Assembly: GCA_030633365.1 (NCBI GenBank)
Contig: DAOVSY010000048.1
Location: 1 to 12,220, forward strand
Source of the DNA: Spirochaetaceae bacterium
Lineage (GTDB): Bacteria > Spirochaetota > Spirochaetia > B11-G9
Length of the DNA stretch: 12,220 bases
Direction: 5' to 3'
Positions 1 through 7,477 of the stretch are shown here, one piece after another. The notes below the pieces were generated by a model. It saw nothing but the letters and a program-made list of their open reading frames with translations. It made no database searches and had not been told where the DNA came from. Both the position numbers and the translations under genes were made by a program. How positions within the stretch are numbered: the stretch's first letter is position 1; the number at the start of each line of letters is the position of its first letter.

Positions 1-763
1 GCCGGTGCCGGATTGGCTGCCGACCGATGGTTTTCAGTTGATGGAAAGTTTTGTTGCTGCTTTGCATAACCCTGCTTACAAGGAAGATCTTAGAAAGATA
101 TTATCCGCCGGAAAAGGTGCATTTCGAAATTTTAAAAATACTGTTAAAGAACATGAGTCCTTAACACAGCAGTGGTATTTGCATAAAGAGAAAGTAATGA
201 GATCCAGGATTATTGATTGGTATAATCTGAACAGTGAAATACTAAAATACAATGAAATAGATGAGAATACAGATGAAACAGAGAATCTTATTCTGTCCGA
301 TTTTATTTTTAATACAAATTCTTCCAAATGGAAAGAACTTATAAATGATAAATCAGAGGAATCTATACATGAAAGTCTGGGAGAACAGGATGGTGATATT
401 GCAGAATATCTTATATGTAAAAATAACTCATTATTGGCACTTCCCGGTAATATAGATGTTTCAATTTGTGCAGAAACACTGGATGGTGAGTTTGCAGGGT
501 GTATTAAAGGTGGAATAATTAAAGCAGGAGATAATGAAAGCATTCTTGCAGTTGCGAATGTAATCTGGGTAGAAAAAAAGTTTAGAGGAATGGGCCTTGC
601 CAGACATCTTATTGATAAATTTACACAAAATGCGGAAAATAAAAAATGTGAAAAAATTATATTTGAACTAACTGGAATGGGCTCTATACTGAATTCTTCT
701 TTAGAAGCCAGGGGCGCTTCAACCTTTTTCACTACTATAGCAGTAAAAATAGATAATATGTGA
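1..763 (+). CDS. UPF0158-like / GNAT acetyltransferase fusion protein (5' end outside window)
   Basis: The frame is open from the window edge, so the gene is probably cut off at its 5' end. A GTG at position 5 could serve as a start, but no ribosome binding site can be seen there. Residues are counted from that GTG. Residues 9-73 resemble the conserved part of the UPF0158 family: a GFQLMESF block, then GKGAFRNFK at 36-44, then a W and an RIIDW helix. UPF0158 proteins usually carry several dozen further residues before this block, which fits truncation by the window. Residues 75-145 are a polar, acidic linker. Residues about 145-250 look like a GNAT N-acetyltransferase core, with the acetyl-CoA pyrophosphate-binding loop RGMGLA at 194-199 after a V-W-V beta strand and a C-terminal GAS/FF segment. 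GNAT enzymes transfer an acyl group from acyl-CoA to an amine; the substrate here cannot be read from the sequence. The gene reads toward the opp operon, with 90 bases between its stop and oppA. I see no terminator in that gap, but oppA has its own promoter candidate. Coding status is confident; the UPF0158 match rests on remembered family pattern. Confidence 0.8.
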   Translation, partial: PVPDWLPTDGFQLMESFVAALHNPAYKEDLRKILSAGKGAFRNFKNTVKEHESLTQQWYLHKEKVMRSRIIDWYNLNSEILKYNEIDENTDETENLILSDFIFNTNSSKWKELINDKSEESIHESLGEQDGDIAEYLICKNNSLLALPGNIDVSICAETLDGEFAGCIKGGIIKAGDNESILAVANVIWVEKKFRGMGLARHLIDKFTQNAENKKCEKIIFELTGMGSILNSSLEARGASTFFTTIAVKIDNM

Positions 764-790
764 CTATTTTAACATTTATAATAAATTTAG

Positions 791-819
791 TTGCAAGTCA
801 ACCTTTAATGGTTTACAAT
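791..819 (+). promoter_or_regulatory. Candidate sigma70 promoter for oppA
   Basis: TTGCAA at 791-796 matches 4 of 6 bases of the -35 consensus. After exactly 17 bases comes TACAAT at 814-819, which matches 5 of 6 bases of the -10 consensus. Transcription would start near 826 and give a short leader of under 30 bases before the oppA start. The leader contains a strong Shine-Dalgarno sequence, AAAGGAG at 841-847. This is inferred from sequence only. Confidence 0.6.
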
Positions 820-853
820 TCCTGTTAATACAATTTCATTAAAGGAGATATGA

Positions 854-2476
854 ATGAAAAAACTTTTATTAGGGTTACTAATAGTAATGATTGTTGGTTC
901 TTTTTTTGCTGGATGCAGCAAGGAAGCTAAAGAAGCTGAACCAAAGGCAGAAATGGTTCTTAACTGGAACCTCGGTGCGGATCCCAAAACTATCGATCCG
1001 GGTCTTAATGGCGCCTCTGATGGTGGTGATATTATTGCCAATACATTTGAAGGTCTGGTAACAGAGCGAAATGGTATTGTTAGCCCTGGTATTGCTGAAA
1101 GCTGGGAGTTCTCTGCAGACGGTAAAACAGTTACTTTTAAACTTCGTGATTCAAAATGGTCAGACGGTTCTGCTTTAACAGCCTACGACTTTGAATATGC
1201 CTGGAAAAGGGCTATGGCTCCGGAAACAGCTTCTGAATACAGCTGGATTTGGGAATATACAAATGTTGTTAATGCATTAGAAGCAACTACTGGTGATGTC
1301 AGTGTTGATGCAGTTGGCGTTAAAGCTATTGATGATAGTACATTTCAGGTACAGTTAATTGCACCTACACCTTATATTGTTTCATTAAGTTCTTTTTACC
1401 ATTTTGTGCCTGTTAAACAATCAGCAGTAGAAGCTGGTCCTGAAGGTGCCTGGTCAAAAGATCCTGCACTATATGTAAGTAATGGTCCTTTTGTTGTAAC
1501 ATCATATGTTATTGGCGATGGTCTTACTTTGGAAAAAAATCCCTATTTCTGGGATGCAGCTAATGTAAAGCTTGACAAAATTAATGTTAAATTTATTGAT
1601 GAACAGTCAACAGCATATACAGCTTACAATGCTGGTGAATTTGATTTTATTGCCAGTGTACCTCCAGCAGAAGTTCCAAAGCTGATTGCTGAAAATCCTG
1701 AATACTACATTTTCCCACTACTCGGAACTTACTACTATAACTTCAATATGGACCTTGATATGTGGAATAATGCTGATATTAGAAGGGCTTTAACTCTTTC
1801 AATTGACAGAGAGCAGATTGTAGAAGTTCTGGCAGGTGGACAGGTTCCTGCTAATGGTTTTGTTCCTCCTGGACTTCCCGATGATAAAGGTCGTGATTTC
1901 TTTGAAACAGCCGGTAACTATGGAATTATGACAGATGATTCTCAGTTTGCTGAAGCAAAAGCATTATTGGCTAAAGCCGGATATCCTAACGGCGAAGGCT
2001 TTCCTTCATTTGTACTTATGTACAATACCAGTGAAGGTCACAAGTTAGTAGCAGAAATGGTTCAGGAAATGTGGAAAACTAATCTTGGTATTGAGTGTAC
2101 TCTTGAAAACCAGGAATGGGCTGTATTCCAGGGAACCAGAACAGCGGGTGATTATCAAATAGCTCGTGGCGGTTGGCTTACAGACTTCCTGGATCCAAGT
2201 GGTCTTTTAGCTATTTTTACTGATGGAAATTCTTATAATGATCCTAATTACAATAATGCTGAATACAATGATGCTATGACTCGTGCATTAGCTGCACCTA
2301 CAGCTGCAGGTCACTATGATGCATTATATGAAGCTCAGGATATCTTAATGGGTGAATTACCAATTATTCCTGTATATCACTATACAGACGGAATGCTTTC
2401 CAGTCCTCAGGTAAAAGGTTGGAGCCGATCACAGCTTGGCGGAGTAGATTTCCGTTATGCTACAGTAACCCGCTAA
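854..2476 (+). CDS. oppA: Oligopeptide ABC transporter substrate-binding lipoprotein OppA
   Basis: This 540-residue protein belongs to the SBP_bac_5 (OppA/DppA, peptide-binding) family and has the family's usual length. Residues 1-20 are a lipoprotein signal peptide: MKK, then a hydrophobic core, then lipobox FAGC with the lipidated cysteine at 21. A charged, flexible tether (KEAKEAEPKAE) follows. Phe at the lipobox -3 position is acceptable for spirochaetes, whose lipoboxes are relaxed. The family signature region spans about residues 81-121, with AESWEFSADGKTVTF, then KLRDSKWSDG and an AYDFEYAWKRA block. Conserved later blocks include LALSIDRE-like LTLSIDREQI and NQEWAVF. The protein would be anchored to a membrane, capture oligopeptides in the periplasm and deliver them to OppBC. 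The ATG at 854 follows AAAGGAG by 6 bases. A second ATG at 850 is out of frame. It is the first gene of oppABCDF and is separated from oppB by a terminator-like hairpin, which suggests it is expressed above the level of the transporter genes. A single complete copy is present; Borrelia has several oppA paralogues in tandem. Confidence 0.96.
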   Translation: MKKLLLGLLIVMIVGSFFAGCSKEAKEAEPKAEMVLNWNLGADPKTIDPGLNGASDGGDIIANTFEGLVTERNGIVSPGIAESWEFSADGKTVTFKLRDSKWSDGSALTAYDFEYAWKRAMAPETASEYSWIWEYTNVVNALEATTGDVSVDAVGVKAIDDSTFQVQLIAPTPYIVSLSSFYHFVPVKQSAVEAGPEGAWSKDPALYVSNGPFVVTSYVIGDGLTLEKNPYFWDAANVKLDKINVKFIDEQSTAYTAYNAGEFDFIASVPPAEVPKLIAENPEYYIFPLLGTYYYNFNMDLDMWNNADIRRALTLSIDREQIVEVLAGGQVPANGFVPPGLPDDKGRDFFETAGNYGIMTDDSQFAEAKALLAKAGYPNGEGFPSFVLMYNTSEGHKLVAEMVQEMWKTNLGIECTLENQEWAVFQGTRTAGDYQIARGGWLTDFLDPSGLLAIFTDGNSYNDPNYNNAEYNDAMTRALAAPTAAGHYDALYEAQDILMGELPIIPVYHYTDGMLSSPQVKGWSRSQLGGVDFRYATVTR

Positions 2477-2497
2477 TTAATTTTAGTATGTTTTTAT

Positions 2498-2530
2498 CCG
2501 CCACTCATTCCTGAGTGGCGGAATTTTTTT
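2498..2530 (+). terminator. Intrinsic terminator / attenuator between oppA and oppB
   Basis: A perfect 10-bp inverted repeat, CCGCCACTCA (2498-2507) and TGAGTGGCGG (2512-2521), flanks a TTCC loop. It is followed by AA and seven Ts (2524-2530). It lies 21 bases after the oppA stop and just before the oppB ribosome binding site (AGGAG, 2535-2539). Because oppBCDF have no other obvious promoter, it probably terminates part of the transcripts and may also stabilise the 3' end of an oppA-only mRNA. The hairpin is seen directly; partial read-through is inferred. Confidence 0.88.
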
Positions 2531-2547
2531 ATATAGGAGATTTGGAT

Positions 2548-3477
2548 ATGGGAAAGTACTTTCTAAAAAGATTGGGATATTCATTTTTAACCATATTTTT
2601 AATTACTACAGTATTATTTTTTATGATGCGGGCAATTCCCGGGGGGCCTTTTACCAGAGAAAGAGCTATTCCCGAAGAAATCCTGCGGATCATTGAAGAA
2701 AAATATAATTTAGATGCTCCTCTCATTGAGCAGTATTTTGATTACTTAAAAGGTGTTGCAACTTTTGATTTTGGTCCTTCATACCAGAAAGTAGGTACAA
2801 GTGTAAATGATCTTATTGTAGCAGGATTTCCCAATTCCGCCAAAATAGGATTCCTGGCTTTTTTAGTAATAGTAATTGTTGGTGTTCCCATAGGTATAAT
2901 CTCTGCGCTGAAACAAAACAAACCTATTGATTATATTGTTATGTTTGGAGCAACTCTTGGTGTTACTATTCCCAGTTTTGTAGTGGCCACTGTTTTTATC
3001 TATTTTTTTGCGGGGAGATTAGGCTGGGTTCCCCCCTTTGGCCTAAGGAATCCAGTCAGTTATATTGGACCTGTTCTGGCTTTGAGCGGCTATTCTCTCT
3101 CTTTTGTGGCCAGATTGACCCGATCCAGCATGCTTGAAGTTTTAAGAGCAGATTATATTCAGACAGCCAGAGCCAATGGACTGAGTGAGTTTTCTGTAAT
3201 AGCAAAACATGCTGTTAAAAACGCGATTATTCCTGTTATTACTTACTTAGGACCTACAATTGCCGCTGTAATGACAGGTTCCTTTGTTGTAGAACGAATA
3301 TTTGCTATACCTGGACTTGGACGCTATTACGTTGAGAGTGTTACTAATCGTGATTATACAACACTTATGGCAGTGTCCATTCTTTATGCTTCTTTTTACG
3401 TAATTATGGTTCTTTTCGTAGATGTTGCCTATGCTCTTGTTGATCCTCGTATTCGATTTGAAAAGGAGAAAGTGTAG
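2548..3477 (+). CDS. oppB: Oligopeptide ABC transporter permease OppB
   Basis: This is a 309-residue inner-membrane permease of the binding-protein-dependent transport family (BPD_transp_1), at the usual length for OppB. The start is taken at the ATG at 2548, which follows AGGAG (2535-2539) by 8 bases and gives the classic N-terminus MGKYFLKRLGYSFLT. An in-frame GTG at 2515 lies inside the terminator stem and is rejected. Six hydrophobic segments lie near residues 11-28, 96-118, 131-155, 171-190, 226-250 and 274-298. The first periplasmic loop holds the conserved IPGGPF motif. The cytoplasmic EAA-type coupling loop that docks on an ATPase subunit is at about 197-225 (EVLRADYIQTARANGLSE followed by KHAVKNA). 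The C-terminal YALVDPRIRF is typical. With OppC it forms the peptide-conducting channel. The gene ends one base before the oppC start. Confidence 0.96.
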   Translation: MGKYFLKRLGYSFLTIFLITTVLFFMMRAIPGGPFTRERAIPEEILRIIEEKYNLDAPLIEQYFDYLKGVATFDFGPSYQKVGTSVNDLIVAGFPNSAKIGFLAFLVIVIVGVPIGIISALKQNKPIDYIVMFGATLGVTIPSFVVATVFIYFFAGRLGWVPPFGLRNPVSYIGPVLALSGYSLSFVARLTRSSMLEVLRADYIQTARANGLSEFSVIAKHAVKNAIIPVITYLGPTIAAVMTGSFVVERIFAIPGLGRYYVESVTNRDYTTLMAVSILYASFYVIMVLFVDVAYALVDPRIRFEKEKV

Positions 3478-3478
3478 A

Positions 3479-4666
3479 ATGAATGCATCAAAGTTTATTG
3501 TTGTTGATAAAACAAAAACTACTGAATCTGAACCAGTCAGACCCAGTTTAACCTACTGGCAGGATGCCTGGCGAAGATTGAAAAAACATAAACCTGCAAT
3601 AATTGGCCTTTTTGGTGTTATTTTTATAATTTTGTTTGGATTTGCAGGACCTTTCTTCTCTTCGGTGTCTTATTCCGATCAGAATATAGATTTTGCCAAT
3701 CTTCCACCGAATATGAAAATTTATCAGCTGGATCAGGATTTTTATGTGTTTTTGACCCAGGATTATAAACTTATTGAAGTTTCGTCCAGGGGTGTTGTTC
3801 TACAGAAATTTAAAAGAACAAATACTGACCCTGTAAAGAAAATCTATACCTATTTCGATGGCAGCAGAGAAGTTATTCTGGATTTTTCCTATAATCTATT
3901 ACCCGGTAAAATGGACAGCCCATTTGACTACAGCTTCACCTATGAAGGTACAGAATATACAGAACCTGCTAAATCAGTTTTTAATCGGGTATATCCCTTT
4001 GGAACAGATATTGTAGGAAGGAGTTTATTTGTCAGAGTAATGTATGGGGCCAGAATCTCCCTGACTGTTGCTTTTGTGGCAAGTTTGGTAAACCTCTTAA
4101 TCGGTGTTTTCTATGGTTCTATTGCAGCTTATGAAGGTGGAAGAACAGATATTATAATGATGCGGTTTGTAGATTTATTAAATTCTATTCCACTTATATT
4201 ATATGTTATTTTAATAATGGTGGTATTTGGGAACCGGGGGTTATGGACTATGGTTATTGCCCTGGGATCTGTCTATTGGGTTGTTATGGCCCGACTTGTC
4301 CGGGGGCAGGTTTTAAGTCTGAAAGAACAGGAATTTGTGTTAGCTGCCAAGGCTCTTGGGGTTTCCAGAAACCGCATTATCAGCAGGCATCTTATTCCAA
4401 ATGCTATTGGACCCATTATTGTTTCCATGACAATGATGATTCCCTCAGCAGTATTTACAGAGTCATTTATCAGTTTTATCGGCTTAGGTGTTTCTGCTCC
4501 CATGGCTTCCTGGGGAACTTTGGCAAATGACGCCTTAAGTGGTTTATTATCCTATCCATATCAGCTGTTTTTTCCGGCATTAGCTATTGCTATAACAATG
4601 TTGTCGTTTAATATGCTTGGTGATGGATTGCGTGATGCCCTGGATCCGCGCCTTAGAAAAGGTTAG
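3479..4666 (+). CDS. oppC: Oligopeptide ABC transporter permease OppC (with enlarged periplasmic loop)
   Basis: This 395-residue permease pairs with OppB. The ATG at 3479 lies one base after the oppB stop and follows AGGAG (3464-3468) by 10 bases, so translation is probably coupled. An upstream in-frame ATG at 3422 lies inside oppB and has no ribosome binding site. A cytoplasmic N-terminal segment (WQDAWRRLKKHKPA, OppC_N type) leads into TM1 at about 39-61. The family's FGTDIVGRSLFVRVMYGARIS block then appears only at 174-194. Other membrane segments follow near 196-217, 235-252, 257-272, 308-330 and 360-382. The EAA-type coupling loop is at 285-308 (EFVLAAKALGVSRNRI). E. coli OppC is about 300 residues long. 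The extra length lies between TM1 and the FGTD block (about residues 65-170), a polar, aromatic-rich, beta-prone stretch predicted to face the periplasm. Long OppC variants exist in other lineages, so this may be a clade trait. Confidence 0.95.
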   Translation: MNASKFIVVDKTKTTESEPVRPSLTYWQDAWRRLKKHKPAIIGLFGVIFIILFGFAGPFFSSVSYSDQNIDFANLPPNMKIYQLDQDFYVFLTQDYKLIEVSSRGVVLQKFKRTNTDPVKKIYTYFDGSREVILDFSYNLLPGKMDSPFDYSFTYEGTEYTEPAKSVFNRVYPFGTDIVGRSLFVRVMYGARISLTVAFVASLVNLLIGVFYGSIAAYEGGRTDIIMMRFVDLLNSIPLILYVILIMVVFGNRGLWTMVIALGSVYWVVMARLVRGQVLSLKEQEFVLAAKALGVSRNRIISRHLIPNAIGPIIVSMTMMIPSAVFTESFISFIGLGVSAPMASWGTLANDALSGLLSYPYQLFFPALAIAITMLSFNMLGDGLRDALDPRLRKG

Positions 4667-4681
4667 AGAAGGAGGATAATA

Positions 4682-5701
4682 ATGAATATACTATTAGAAG
4701 TTAAAAACTTAAAAACATCGTTTCATACTCACCTTGGCGAAATTCAGGCTGTAAGAGGTGTTTCTTTTAAACTGGAAGAAGGCAGTGTATTGGGTATTGT
4801 TGGAGAGTCCGGAAGTGGTAAAAGTGTGACTGCTTTATCGGTAATGGGGCTTATCCCGGATCCAGGTGAAATAAAAAAAGATACCAGTATAAAATTTAGT
4901 GGTCAGGAATTAACGGAGTTAACCAGAAAAGAGCTGTCCGGAATGCGAGGGAATGATATTTCCATGATTTTTCAGGATCCCATGACTTCACTAAATCCTG
5001 TCTACACAATAGAAAATCAGATGGTGGAAGTCATTAGACATCACTGGAAAGTTAGTAAAAAAGAAGCCAGAAAGCGAGCTGTAGAAATGCTGCTGCTTGT
5101 TGGTATTCCTGACCCCGAAAAAAGAATTAAAAGTTATCCTCATGAGTTTTCCGGCGGAATGAGACAGCGTGTAATGATTGCTACAGCTTTAAGCTGCGAT
5201 CCTCAGTTATTAATAGCAGATGAACCTACTACAGCTTTGGATGTAACTATTCAAGCCCAGATTCTTGAACTTATGAAAGATTTAAAAGATAGAATAAATA
5301 CTTCTATCATTATTATAACCCATGATTTAGGTGTTATTGCCGAAGTTTGTGATCACATCGTAGTTATGTATGGTGGAACTATAATGGAGAAAGGTACAGA
5401 GAAGGATATATTTTATAATCCGCAAAATCCTTATACCGTTGGTTTACACCAGTCTGTACCAAAGATGAATACCGAAGAAAAGGAACGCTTAATTCCTATC
5501 AAAGGCTCTCCTCCGGATCTACTTCATCCCCCTAAAGGGTGTCCATTTGCCAGCCGCTGTCCTCATACCATGCAGGTTTGTCTGGAAGATCAGCCTCCGA
5601 CATTTAAAATTACTGATACACATTCTTCAGCCTGCTGGTTACTGCATAAAGATGCACCCAGGGTTGATAAATATGAAACCGCGGAGGAAACCAGTGATTA
5701 A
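4682..5701 (+). CDS. oppD: Oligopeptide ABC transporter ATP-binding protein OppD
   Basis: This 339-residue cytoplasmic ATPase energises peptide import together with OppF. The motifs are complete: Walker A GESGSGKS at 41-48, Q-loop IFQDPMTSLNP with Gln98, ABC signature SGGMRQR at 157-163, Walker B LLIADEP at 176-182, D-loop ALD, and H-loop ITHDLG with His214. The C-terminal oligo_HPY extension follows (NPQNPYTVGL from 246). It has four cysteines, C287, C293, C300 and C318, in the spacing CPFASRC-x6-C. In mycobacterial relatives of known structure this extension binds a [4Fe-4S] cluster; I infer the same here. The ATG at 4682 is preceded by AGGAGG (4670-4675), 6 bases away and 3 bases after the oppC stop. 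Its last codons overlap the start of oppF. Confidence 0.96.
   Translation: MNILLEVKNLKTSFHTHLGEIQAVRGVSFKLEEGSVLGIVGESGSGKSVTALSVMGLIPDPGEIKKDTSIKFSGQELTELTRKELSGMRGNDISMIFQDPMTSLNPVYTIENQMVEVIRHHWKVSKKEARKRAVEMLLLVGIPDPEKRIKSYPHEFSGGMRQRVMIATALSCDPQLLIADEPTTALDVTIQAQILELMKDLKDRINTSIIIITHDLGVIAEVCDHIVVMYGGTIMEKGTEKDIFYNPQNPYTVGLHQSVPKMNTEEKERLIPIKGSPPDLLHPPKGCPFASRCPHTMQVCLEDQPPTFKITDTHSSACWLLHKDAPRVDKYETAEETSD
5683..5696 (+). promoter_or_regulatory. Ribosome binding site and GTG start of oppF
   Basis: GGAGG at 5683-5687 stands 6 bases before an in-frame GTG at 5694-5696. It lies inside the last codons of oppD, whose stop is TAA at 5699-5701, so the two genes overlap by 8 bases. This supports GTG 5694 as the start over the in-frame ATG at 5673, which has no purine-rich sequence before it. 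It also points to coupled OppD/OppF synthesis. Confidence 0.75.
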
Positions 5702-6683
5702 ATCAATCAATGAAAAACAAACTCTTCTTGAAGTTAAAGACCTTAGAAAATATTTTTCTGTGTCGAACGGTTTTTTTAAAAAAGAGAAATCCTACTTGAA
5801 AGCAGTTGATGGTGTTAGTTTTTCGATTAACAAAGGCGAGACCTTTGGGTTGGTAGGCGAATCCGGATGTGGTAAATCCACTACCGGCAGAACCATACTA
5901 CGCTTATACGATGCAACAGGCGGTGAAGTAATTTATGATGGTCAGGATTTGGCCGGGATGTCAGAAAAACAGATTAAACCATATCGGAAGCGAATCCAGA
6001 TGATTTTTCAGGATCCCTATGCCAGTTTAAATGGAAGGATGACTGTTAATGATATTATTGGTGAAGGTATTTCAACTCATCAATTATATAAGGGCGCGGA
6101 AAAACAGGATCGTATCTACAATTTATTGTCCCATGTTGGGCTCAAACGTGACCATTCCAATCGCTATCCCCATGAATTTTCAGGCGGGCAACGTCAGCGA
6201 ATAGGTATTGCAAGGGCTCTCTCTGTAGAACCTGAACTTATTATTTGTGATGAACCCATTTCTGCTTTGGATGTTTCAATCCAGGCTCAGGTTGTAAATA
6301 TGCTGGAAGATCTTCAGCAGGAATTAGGTCTGACTTATTTATTTATAGCTCATGATCTATCAATGGTTAAGTATATTTCCGATCGTATTGGAGTAATGTA
6401 TTTAGGTAAACTGGTTGAGGTCTGTGAAAGTGCTGAATTGTATAAAAATCCTTTGCATCCTTATACTAAAGCTTTGCTTTCCGCGATTCCAATTCCAGAT
6501 CCTGATGTTACCCGCGCCAGTAAGCGAATAATTCTGGAAGGGGATGTTCCCAGTCCCATTGATCCTCCACTCGGGTGCCGTTTTGCTTCCCGTTGTCCAA
6601 TGAAAACAGCTCAATGTACAGAAGCAAATCCTGAATTAAAAGAAATGGCTCCAGGTCATTTTGCTTCCTGTTTTAATATTTAG
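5694..6683 (+). CDS. oppF: Oligopeptide ABC transporter ATP-binding protein OppF
   Basis: With the GTG start at 5694 this is a 329-residue ATPase, the second nucleotide-binding subunit of the heterodimer. Motifs are Walker A GESGCGKS at 55-62, Q-loop MIFQDPYASLN with Gln106, signature SGGQRQR at 163-169, Walker B IICDEP at 183-188, D-loop SALD, and H-loop IAHDLS with His220. The loop after beta strand 1 contains the FFKKEK-type insertion usual in OppF/DppF. The C-terminal oligo_HPY extension (NPLHPYTKALLSA, 252-264) carries four cysteines, C295, C301, C308 and C326. Their spacing is almost the same as in OppD, so an Fe-S cluster is possible in this subunit also. The gene ends the operon and is followed by a strong terminator. 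Confidence 0.95.
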   Translation: MIKSINEKQTLLEVKDLRKYFSVSNGFFKKEKSYLKAVDGVSFSINKGETFGLVGESGCGKSTTGRTILRLYDATGGEVIYDGQDLAGMSEKQIKPYRKRIQMIFQDPYASLNGRMTVNDIIGEGISTHQLYKGAEKQDRIYNLLSHVGLKRDHSNRYPHEFSGGQRQRIGIARALSVEPELIICDEPISALDVSIQAQVVNMLEDLQQELGLTYLFIAHDLSMVKYISDRIGVMYLGKLVEVCESAELYKNPLHPYTKALLSAIPIPDPDVTRASKRIILEGDVPSPIDPPLGCRFASRCPMKTAQCTEANPELKEMAPGHFASCFNI

Positions 6684-6693
6684 TTCCTAATCT

Positions 6694-6722
6694 GCAGTCT
6701 CTAATCTGAGACTGCTTTTTTT
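6694..6722 (+). terminator. Intrinsic terminator after oppF
   Basis: An 8-bp perfect stem, GCAGTCTC (6694-6701) and GAGACTGC (6708-6715), with loop TAATCT is followed directly by seven Ts (6716-6722). It starts 10 bases after the oppF stop and ends the opp operon. Read on the minus strand the stem has no T-tract after it, so it serves the plus strand only. Confidence 0.9.
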
Positions 6723-6760
6723 ATTTAAGATACCTCTGTATTTTTTTGCAAAAGAACTGC

Positions 6761-7477
6761 TTACTGTATACTAATTAATGAAACAGCATTTCCTCTGCTG
6801 TCATAAGCTTTCTTGGAATTGTTGGGATCCTGTATTGATACTCCATCTGTAACAAATTTATAATAATGGTTTCCTTCTGCCATTCGCAGTGAAATTGAAT
6901 AAGTTCCAGGATTTTCACTTTCTTCTTCCATTCTAAGCATAAAAGGATCCCAGTTGTTAAAATTTCCTGAAAGATAAACCTGTTTATCTGAAATATCTTT
7001 GTAAACAAACCTGACATTTCTATCTGTTCCAATTAACGGTGAAACAGCCTGATCAGAATATTTTACAGGTATATCAATTCTGGATACTTTTATTCCTTCG
7101 GGACTAAGGAAGCCATTTGTGTTCATAGGATCCTCTGTCCAGACACCATCAACAATAAGTCTGTAATTGAGATAAGTTGTTTTTTTAGGAATCTCTCTTG
7201 TTATAAAGAAAACATTATTTTCATTTCTCAATAAAGGGTAGACTTGTCTGTAATTATCAGTTTCAAAAGCAATAGCTACCCTTCTGATAAATTTTTCACC
7301 TCCGGAAAAGGTAAAAAGAATCCTGTTATCTATAAACACAGGACTTTTTGCTTCTTTCAATTCAGAAACTTCTATATGAATGCTTAAACTGTATCCGTCC
7401 TGGGAAAAGGCAGGTATACTTGTAATAAATATAAGAGTTGCAAAGGCAAAGATTATTTTTAGAAATTTATCTGTCAT
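6761..7477 (-). CDS. Exported protein with two tandem E-set / CBM48-like (glycogen-binding-type) domains
   Basis: Taken from the ATG at 7477-7475 the protein has 238 residues. Residues 1-25 form a signal peptide (MTDKFLK, hydrophobic core, then AFS before Q26), so the product should reach the periplasm. No lipobox is present. The C-terminal domain (about 154-238) has the AMPK-beta/isoamylase-N pattern: VYLSGNFNNWDP at 167-178, then YYKFVTDG at 205-212, DPNN at 217-220 and a final GN-x-S. An upstream region (about 52-137) repeats the pattern in degenerate form, with NYRLIVDGVWTEDP at 104-117, so two E-set domains seem to lie in tandem. No catalytic domain follows, which suggests binding or scaffolding rather than hydrolysis. 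Such domains can bind alpha-glucans or act as protein-protein modules; the ligand is unknown. An in-frame ATG at 7534 would add 19 residues but leave only 41 bases to the divergent gene, so the shorter form is preferred. Neither start has a clear Shine-Dalgarno sequence. Confidence 0.8.
   Translation of the reverse strand: MTDKFLKIIFAFATLIFITSIPAFSQDGYSLSIHIEVSELKEAKSPVFIDNRILFTFSGGEKFIRRVAIAFETDNYRQVYPLLRNENNVFFITREIPKKTTYLNYRLIVDGVWTEDPMNTNGFLSPEGIKVSRIDIPVKYSDQAVSPLIGTDRNVRFVYKDISDKQVYLSGNFNNWDPFMLRMEEESENPGTYSISLRMAEGNHYYKFVTDGVSIQDPNNSKKAYDSRGNAVSLISIQ

Noticed and set aside
76..732. A 218-codon minus-strand open frame
   Set aside because: It is opposite the UPF0158/GNAT gene, whose plus-strand translation shows recognisable motifs; the minus product shows none.
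4243..4530. A 95-codon plus-strand frame inside oppC
   Set aside because: It lies entirely within the conserved second half of oppC, including the EAA loop, and is an out-of-frame shadow.
5673..5675. ATG at 5673 as the start of oppF
   Set aside because: It has no Shine-Dalgarno sequence. GTG 5694 has GGAGG at ideal spacing and the usual N-terminal length.
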